Shown piece after piece: positions 15,125 to 15,943 of a DNA stretch of 15,943 nucleotides. The position numbers were made by a program, and so were the translations under genes. Position 1 is the stretch's first letter; the number at the start of each line of letters is the position of its first letter. Under the pieces are notes generated by a model, which worked only from the letters and a program-made list of their open reading frames with translations, made no database searches and was not told the DNA's origin. The DNA comes from JBQCEE01 sp051960575 (GTDB lineage: Bacteria; Actinomycetota; Actinomycetes; Mycobacteriales; Jatrophihabitantaceae), in contig NZ_JBQCEE010000327.1 in NCBI RefSeq assembly GCF_051960575.1, forward strand, positions 1 through 15,943, given 5' to 3'.

Positions 15125-15239
15125 CGATCATGTGCAGACACGCCGAGCCTCCGCGCGCGCCATGCACAAGATCCACATCGACGCGGCGATCCTGTGCAGA
15201 CGCGCCGGCAACCCACTCGCGCCATGCACAAGATCCACA
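15125..15239. repeat. Two tandem 62-bp-period hairpin repeat units
   Basis: Unit 1 (15125-15177) and unit 2 (15187-15239) share two blocks at a constant 62-bp offset. The first is a 21-bp block with two mismatches (15125-15145 and 15187-15207). The second is an identical 22-bp block (15156-15177 and 15218-15239). Within each unit, GATCnTGTGCA and TGCACAAGATC are inverted, giving an 11-bp stem with one mismatch at most and a loop of about 26 bases. There is no third copy, and the spacer between blocks differs. Confidence 0.7.
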
Positions 15240-15257
15240 GCGGGGCCGACGAACGAC

Positions 15258-15294
15258 AGCGCGGCCGGGAGGTCGATGACCTCCCGGCCGCGCT
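15258..15294. terminator. Strong hairpin terminator downstream of nrdJ
   Basis: A perfect 17-bp stem (15258-15274 with 15278-15294; core GGCCGGGAGGTC) closes a 3-base GAT loop, about 65 bp after the nrdJ stop on the minus strand. There is no long U-tract, as is common for actinobacterial intrinsic terminators. Being symmetric it could also stop transcription arriving from hamAB. Confidence 0.7.
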
Positions 15295-15360
15295 CACACA
15301 ACGGTCGGTGACTGCAGTCCCGCTCGCGCCTCCCCCGCAGGAGCGTCGAGCGGGGCGCGG

Positions 15361-15943
15361 TCAGCTGCAGCCGCTGGTGCTGCCGCAACCCTCGCAGACG
15401 AAGCAGCTGCCTGCGGGGCGCATCTTGGTGCCGCAGTTGACGCAGAGCGGCGCGTCGGCCGAGCTGCCGGTGAGCACCTCGAGCAGTTCGGTGTTCGTGC
15501 GGGCGACGGCCGGCGCGGCGGCCGGGGCGTCGTCGTCGGCGTCGGTCGCGGCCTTCGCCGACACCGGCGCCGACTGGGCCAGCGTCTCGAGGTCGACGTC
15601 GTCGTCGGCCTCGGCGGTCTCGATCGGCGCGTACGAGCCGGTGTCGAGGGCGCGCGCCCGCTCGTCGGCGGTGTGGATGCCGAGGGCCGAGCGGGTGTCG
15701 AAGTCGAGGTGGTCCAGCGCCAGGCGGCGGAAGACGTAGTCGACGATCGACTGGGCCATGCGGATGTCCGGGTCGTCGGTGAGACCGGCCGGCTCGAAGC
15801 GCATGTTGGTGAACTTCTGCACGTAGGTCTCGAGCGGCACGCCGTACTGCAGGGCGATCGAGATCGCGATCGAGAAGGCGTCCATCACGCCGGCGAGCGT
15901 CGAGCCCTGCTTGCCGAGCTTGAGGAACACCTCGCCGAGGCCG
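15361..15943 (-). CDS. nrdJ: Adenosylcobalamin-dependent class II ribonucleotide reductase, C-terminal part
   Basis: This is the 3' end (about 194 residues) of a gene running off the right edge. It contains the highly conserved NrdJ segment GEVFLKLGKQGSTLAGVMDA followed by ALQYGVPLETYVQKF, then TNMRFEPAGLTDDPDIRMAQ. An acidic/alanine-rich linker follows, and the protein ends in a cysteine-rich tail with CVNCGTKM and CFVCEGCGSTSGCS. Class II reductases make deoxyribonucleotides using coenzyme B12 without oxygen dependence. The C-terminal cysteines include the shuttle pair that re-reduces the active site and a probable zinc-binding CxxC pair. The stop is TGA at 15363-15361. The start and the catalytic cysteines lie outside the window, as would any cobalamin riboswitch. 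Confidence 0.93.
   Translation of the reverse strand, partial: GLGEVFLKLGKQGSTLAGVMDAFSIAISIALQYGVPLETYVQKFTNMRFEPAGLTDDPDIRMAQSIVDYVFRRLALDHLDFDTRSALGIHTADERARALDTGSYAPIETAEADDDVDLETLAQSAPVSAKAATDADDDAPAAAPAVARTNTELLEVLTGSSADAPLCVNCGTKMRPAGSCFVCEGCGSTSGCS

Larger units (their letters stand above)
14758..15360. other. Gene-poor right flank between hamB and nrdJ
   Basis: No confident gene lies in these 603 bases. A 38-codon ORF (14908-15024, GTG directly after TAG) has coding-like composition (contains RAAFEEAETVNLYGGVPELS) and may be the tail of a lost gene. Beyond it lie two tandem hairpin units (15125-15239) and the strong terminator hairpin of nrdJ (15258-15294). Longer + strand ORFs here merely run through the nrdJ antisense strand. 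Confidence 0.5.

Noticed and set aside
15125..15239. CRISPR array
   Set aside because: Only two units, each internally palindromic with a 62-bp period, no third repeat and no cas genes.
14990..15739. 249-codon + strand ORF
   Set aside because: Its second half is antisense to nrdJ and its first half crosses the repeats and terminator; not a gene.

Overview
The window is GC-rich, with a strong G/C bias at third codon positions, GTG starts and genes packed tail-to-head. That points to a high-GC Actinomycetota; I cannot name the genus. It holds four blocks and an edge gene.

Block 1 (1-5440, + strand) is a tightly coupled operon for mycosporine-like amino acids (MAAs), the UV-absorbing sunscreen metabolites. 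It begins with the 3' end of a HAD-type hydrolase gene. Then come mysA (sedoheptulose-7-phosphate cyclase, desmethyl-4-deoxygadusol synthase type), mysB (O-methyltransferase), a TauD/TfdA-type Fe(II)/2-oxoglutarate dioxygenase, mysC (ATP-grasp, glycine addition) and mysD (D-Ala-D-Ala ligase-like, second amino acid addition). MysA and MysB would make 4-deoxygadusol, MysC mycosporine-glycine, and MysD a disubstituted imine MAA of the shinorine/porphyra-334 type. The dioxygenase lies between mysB and mysC and is the least explained part of the pathway. Gene junctions are 4 and 5 bp gaps, one 25 bp gap with a good ribosome-binding site, and two 1-bp TGATG overlaps.

Block 2 (5445-11231) is ordinary chromosome. 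A DUF389 membrane protein (- strand) converges on mysD. Next is a - strand pair, a 14-TM DHA2-type MFS exporter and a zinc-independent quinone oxidoreductase-like MDR enzyme. These are transcribed away from a LysR-type regulator and a TDT-family transporter on the + strand. A perfect 6-bp-arm palindrome sits in the shared 121-bp control region, just in front of lysR.

Block 3 (about 11.75-14.76 kb) is visibly lower in GC and contains two overlapping genes. I identify them as hamA (DUF1837, PD-(D/E)xK-type nuclease) and hamB (SF2 helicase), a complete Hachiman anti-phage defence system. It is flanked by two gene-poor stretches (11232-11761 and 14758-15360) with no confident gene. They hold degenerate coding-like fragments, inverted repeats, a tandem pair of 62-bp-period hairpin units and a strong terminator hairpin. 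This looks like a defence cassette dropped into a host intergenic region.

The right edge (15361-15943, - strand) is the 3' end of nrdJ, the adenosylcobalamin-dependent class II ribonucleotide reductase, with its cysteine-rich C-terminus.

Most interesting items: an MAA operon carrying a TauD-type oxygenase and a HAD enzyme; the Hachiman cassette; and the repeat/hairpin array beside it.
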